From: Thermus kawarayensis JCM 12314
GTDB lineage: Bacteria > Deinococcota > Deinococci > Deinococcales > Thermaceae
Direction of reading: 5' to 3'
DNA length: 11,252 nucleotides
NCBI GenBank assembly: GCA_001311545.1
Contig: BBBL01000022.1
Span: 1 to 11,252 of the forward strand
The notes under the pieces are model-generated. The model worked only from the letters and a program-made list of their open reading frames with translations, did no database searches and had not been told where the DNA came from. Below are positions 9,402 to 11,252 of this stretch, in pieces (position 1 is the stretch's first letter; every line of letters begins with the position of its first letter). The translations under genes were made by a program, and so were the position numbers.

Positions 9402-9968
9402 GCCCCCCCCCAGCTCCAGGGCCCGGTCGGCCACCGCCTCGGCCAAGGCCCGGTCGTGGGTGGCCAGGACCACGGAAGCCCCCTTCCGGGCGTCTTGGAT
9501 GGTCTCCAGAAGGAGGGTCCTTCCCTCCAGGTCCAAGGCGGTCTCCGGTTCGTCCAAAAGCCAAAGATCCGGCCTCAGGAGGGTAAGGCGGGCCAGGGCC
9601 AGGCGCTTCTTCATCCCGCTGGAAAAGGCGGCCAGAGGAAGGTCCGCGGGGAGGCCAAAGCGCCCCAAGGCCCCCCTCCAGTCCCCCCGGGCCCCGTGGA
9701 AGGCCAGGTCGAAGAGGAGGTGCTCCCGGGCGGTGAGGTGCCGGTGGAAGGCCGGGGGGTTGGGGAGGAAGAGGGCCCGGCCCCGGCGTTCCACCCGGCC
9801 CCGGGTGGGCTTCAAAAGCCCCGCCATGAGCCTTAAGAGGGTGGTCTTCCCCGAGCCGTTGGGCCCCAGGAGGGCCACCACCTCCCCCCGGTCCAGGGAG
9901 AAGCTCAGGTCCCGGACCACCCAGTCCCGTCCGAAGCGTTTGGAGAGGGCCTCGAGGCGAAGGAGCAT
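9398..9968 (-). CDS. ccmA: CcmA, haem exporter ATP-binding protein
   Basis: This is an ABC ATPase of the CcmA type. Walker A is GPNGSGKT (35-42), the signature is FSSGMKKRLALAR (115-127), Walker B is LWLLDEP (135-141) and the switch His is H171. It partners CcmB in the CcmABCD complex. The ATG at 9968 lacks a clear SD and follows a dyad with a TAAACT box, so it may be near-leaderless and may open the ccm transcript. At the 3' end a run of nine G (minus strand, 9411-9403) keeps the frame open into ccmB. With eight G the protein ends LELGGA at TGA 9400-9398, with an ATGA overlap with ccmB and a length of 189 residues. Confidence 0.93.
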
Positions 9969-10043
9969 GCCTAACCCAGTTTAGGGGTTTCGCCCGGGCC
10001 GAGAGGGGAGGGAAGGCCTTTCCGGAGCCCCATGGGGGTGGCC
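9969..10043 (-). promoter_or_regulatory. ccdA-ccmA gap with dyads and a weak candidate promoter
   Basis: This 75-nt gap holds three symmetric elements: CCCCATGGGG (10028-10037), AAGGCCTT (10013-10020), and an inverted repeat AACCC/GGGTT with a 7-nt loop (9973-9989). The loop contains TAAACT (minus strand, 9983-9978), a 4/6 match to a -10 box, 9 nt before the ccmA ATG. No good -35 is visible. It could be an operator over a ccmA promoter, a weak ccdA terminator or neither; no U-tract follows any stem. Confidence 0.3.
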
Positions 10044-10711
10044 TCACAAGTACTTCTGTAGCCACTCCGGCGTGAGGCGCAGGAAGAAGGTGTTCAGGGC
10101 GGTGAAGGTGTCGGTGAGGAGGAGGACCCCCACCGCGATGAGGACCACCCCGGCAAAGACCTCCACGTAGTGGGAAAGCCGCCCCGCGCGCCTAAGCCAC
10201 CCCTTTAGCCGCTCGGCGAAGAGGGCCACCAAGAGGAAAGGCACGGCAAGCCCCAGGATGTAGGCCAGGAGGAACCCCACCCCCCCTCCCACGGCGGTGA
10301 GGGTGAGGATGGCCCCCAGGATGGGGCCGATGCAAGGGGTCCAGCCCAAGGCCAGGGTGGCCCCGAGGAGAAAGGCCCCCAAGGGCGGCCCGTCTCCCCC
10401 TCGTAGCGGAGGGAAACCCCCCACCTGGGCCTGAGGCCCAGCATGTAGAGCCCGAAGAGGATGAGGACCACCCCCCCAAGCCGGGCCAGGGTCTGGCGGT
10501 GCTCAAAGAGAAGCCCCCCCAGGAGGGTGAAGGGCAGGCCCAGGAGGAAGAAGACCGCCCCGAAGCCCAAGACGAAGAAAAGGGCGTTGAAGAGAGGCCG
10601 TCCCCTCTCCCCTCCCAGGTAGAAGAGGTAGGTGGGCACCAGGGGGAGCACGCACGGGGAAAGGAAGGAGAGCACCCCCGCCAGAAAGGCCGCCGTCAGG
10701 GAAAGCGTCAT
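10044..10711 (-). CDS. ccdA: CcdA, transmembrane thiol reductant carrier, one apparent frameshift
   Basis: The repaired protein has 222 residues with about six membrane helices, the short DsbD-gamma type. Conserved cysteines lie in SFLSPCVLPLVPTY (Cys20) and TPCIGPILG (Cys127). CcdA moves electrons from cytoplasmic thioredoxin across the membrane to CcmG, which fits its place directly upstream of ccmA. The frame breaks near 10383-10385. One added base at GGCCGCCC restores GRPLGAFLLGATLALGWTPC. The ATG at 10711 has GGAGG only 1 nt before it, unusually close, but no better start exists upstream of the first helix. It begins 9 nt after the stop of the cytochrome gene, so they are probably co-transcribed. 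Confidence 0.92.
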
Positions 10712-10720
10712 ACCTCCATC

Positions 10721-11252
10721 CTAGGGCAGGGTGAGCCAGGGGAAGCGGCGCTTGGTCTCAGGGTCCAGGTGAAGAAGCTCCCGGGCGGGCATCTTGAGGG
10801 TGGGCAGGGTCTTCTGGTTGATGGGGGTATTGGCCTCGGTGATGCCGTTCATGTAGAGGAGGAAGGCCACCAGGTGGTAGACCTCCTCGTCCGTGAGGGT
10901 CCCCTCCTGTCCAAAGGGCATGGCCCGGCGGATGTAGTCAAAGAGGGTGGTGGGGTACTGCCAGTAGTTGCCGATGGCGTACTCTGCGGGCTCGGTGTCG
11001 GGGGTGATGGGGAAGGGCTCGGCCACCAGGCGGTTGAAGGGGTAGCCCTCCCCCCGGGCCCCGTGGCAGGAGGCGCACTTCTCGGCGTAGATCCGCTCCC
11101 CTTCCTCCACCCTCCCCTCCCCCGGGGGAAGCCCACGGCCGTCGGGGAGGACCACGGGCCTTAGGTCGTACTGGGCGGCGAGCTCCTCGCTGATGGGGGT
11201 GCCCAGCTGGTACCGGGCCCCCACCGCCAAACCCGCCAAGCCCGGGCCAAGA
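10721..11252 (-). CDS. SoxD-like c-type cytochrome (5' end outside window)
   Basis: The frame runs in from the window end and stops at TAG 10723-10721, giving 176 codons. It has a CASCH haem site in IYAEKCASCHGARG, a probable axial Met in RRAMPFG, and conserved stretches (ELAAQYDLRPVVLPDGRGLP, GNYWQYPTTLFDYIRRAMPF, HLVAFLLYMNGI) that resemble the haem domain of SoxD and of sulfite dehydrogenase cytochrome subunits. Such cytochromes accept electrons from a molybdenum sulfite or sulfane dehydrogenase, which would be expected just upstream, outside the window. The signal peptide is largely missing; only a hydrophobic LAGLAVGA remnant shows. There is no frameshift in the visible part. The substrate role is inferred from family resemblance only. 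Confidence 0.83.
   Translation of the reverse strand, partial: LGPGLAGLAVGARYQLGTPISEELAAQYDLRPVVLPDGRGLPPGEGRVEEGERIYAEKCASCHGARGEGYPFNRLVAEPFPITPDTEPAEYAIGNYWQYPTTLFDYIRRAMPFGQEGTLTDEEVYHLVAFLLYMNGITEANTPINQKTLPTLKMPARELLHLDPETKRRFPWLTLP

Noticed and set aside
9033..9968. A genuine CcmA-CcmB fusion protein as the primary call
   Set aside because: It exists only because of the G9 run. With one G fewer, ccmA ends at family length with an ATGA overlap to ccmB, matching the overlaps elsewhere in the operon. Kept as a finding, not as the annotation.
10028..10037. CCCCATGGGG palindrome as an intrinsic terminator of ccdA
   Set aside because: There is no loop, no following T-tract and only 5 bp per arm; this is common by chance at this GC content.

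Overview
The window is very GC-rich, with G/C favoured at third codon positions, and it reads as chromosomal DNA of a Thermus-type bacterium (Deinococcota). The strongest evidence is a complete 27-codon gene for ribosomal protein Thx next to rpsT (S20), plus a tyrosyl-tRNA synthetase that agrees almost residue for residue with the Thermus thermophilus enzyme as I remember it. No mobile element, CRISPR array, tRNA or rRNA is visible.

Layout. (1) 1-848, plus strand: the 3' end of an unidentified gene, then a DUF4388 (PATAN-type) protein. (2) 881-1710, minus strand: Thx and S20 with a likely promoter, then a small membrane-anchored protein of unknown function. (3) 1733-3035, plus strand: tyrS. 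It diverges from the small protein across only 22 bp, which hold a palindromic -10-like box exactly 7 nt from both start codons. (4) 3032-11252, minus strand: a redox and cytochrome c biogenesis block. In transcription order it runs: SoxD-like cytochrome c (cut by the window end), ccdA, ccmA, ccmB, ccmC, ccmD, ccmE, ccmF, ccmG, ccmH, a ccmI-like TPR protein fused to a c-type cytochrome domain, and a Rieske 2Fe-2S protein whose stop codon overlaps the tyrS stop codon.

How the genes work together. The block is a complete System I (Ccm) maturation machine. CcmAB, CcmC, CcmD and CcmE load haem onto the CcmE chaperone. CcdA passes electrons across the membrane to CcmG, and CcmG and CcmH keep the apocytochrome CXXCH thiols reduced. 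CcmF and CcmI carry out haem ligation. Most junctions are 1-4 nt start/stop overlaps, which implies one translationally coupled operon. The unusual parts are the cytochrome domain on CcmI, the Rieske protein at the operon end with a predicted low redox potential, and a CXXXC rather than CXXC active site in CcmG.

Sequence quality. About sixteen single- or double-base indels, mostly one missing G or C in a short homopolymer, break eight otherwise well-conserved genes (DUF4388, tyrS, Rieske, ccmI, ccmF, ccmC, ccmB, ccdA) and remove the stop codon between ccmA and ccmB. In each case the protein resumes in another frame at the expected residue, and the repaired genes have normal lengths for their families. 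I read these as probable sequencing or assembly errors rather than gene decay. Broken genes are therefore given as single CDS spans with the break positions stated, and residue numbers refer to the repaired protein.
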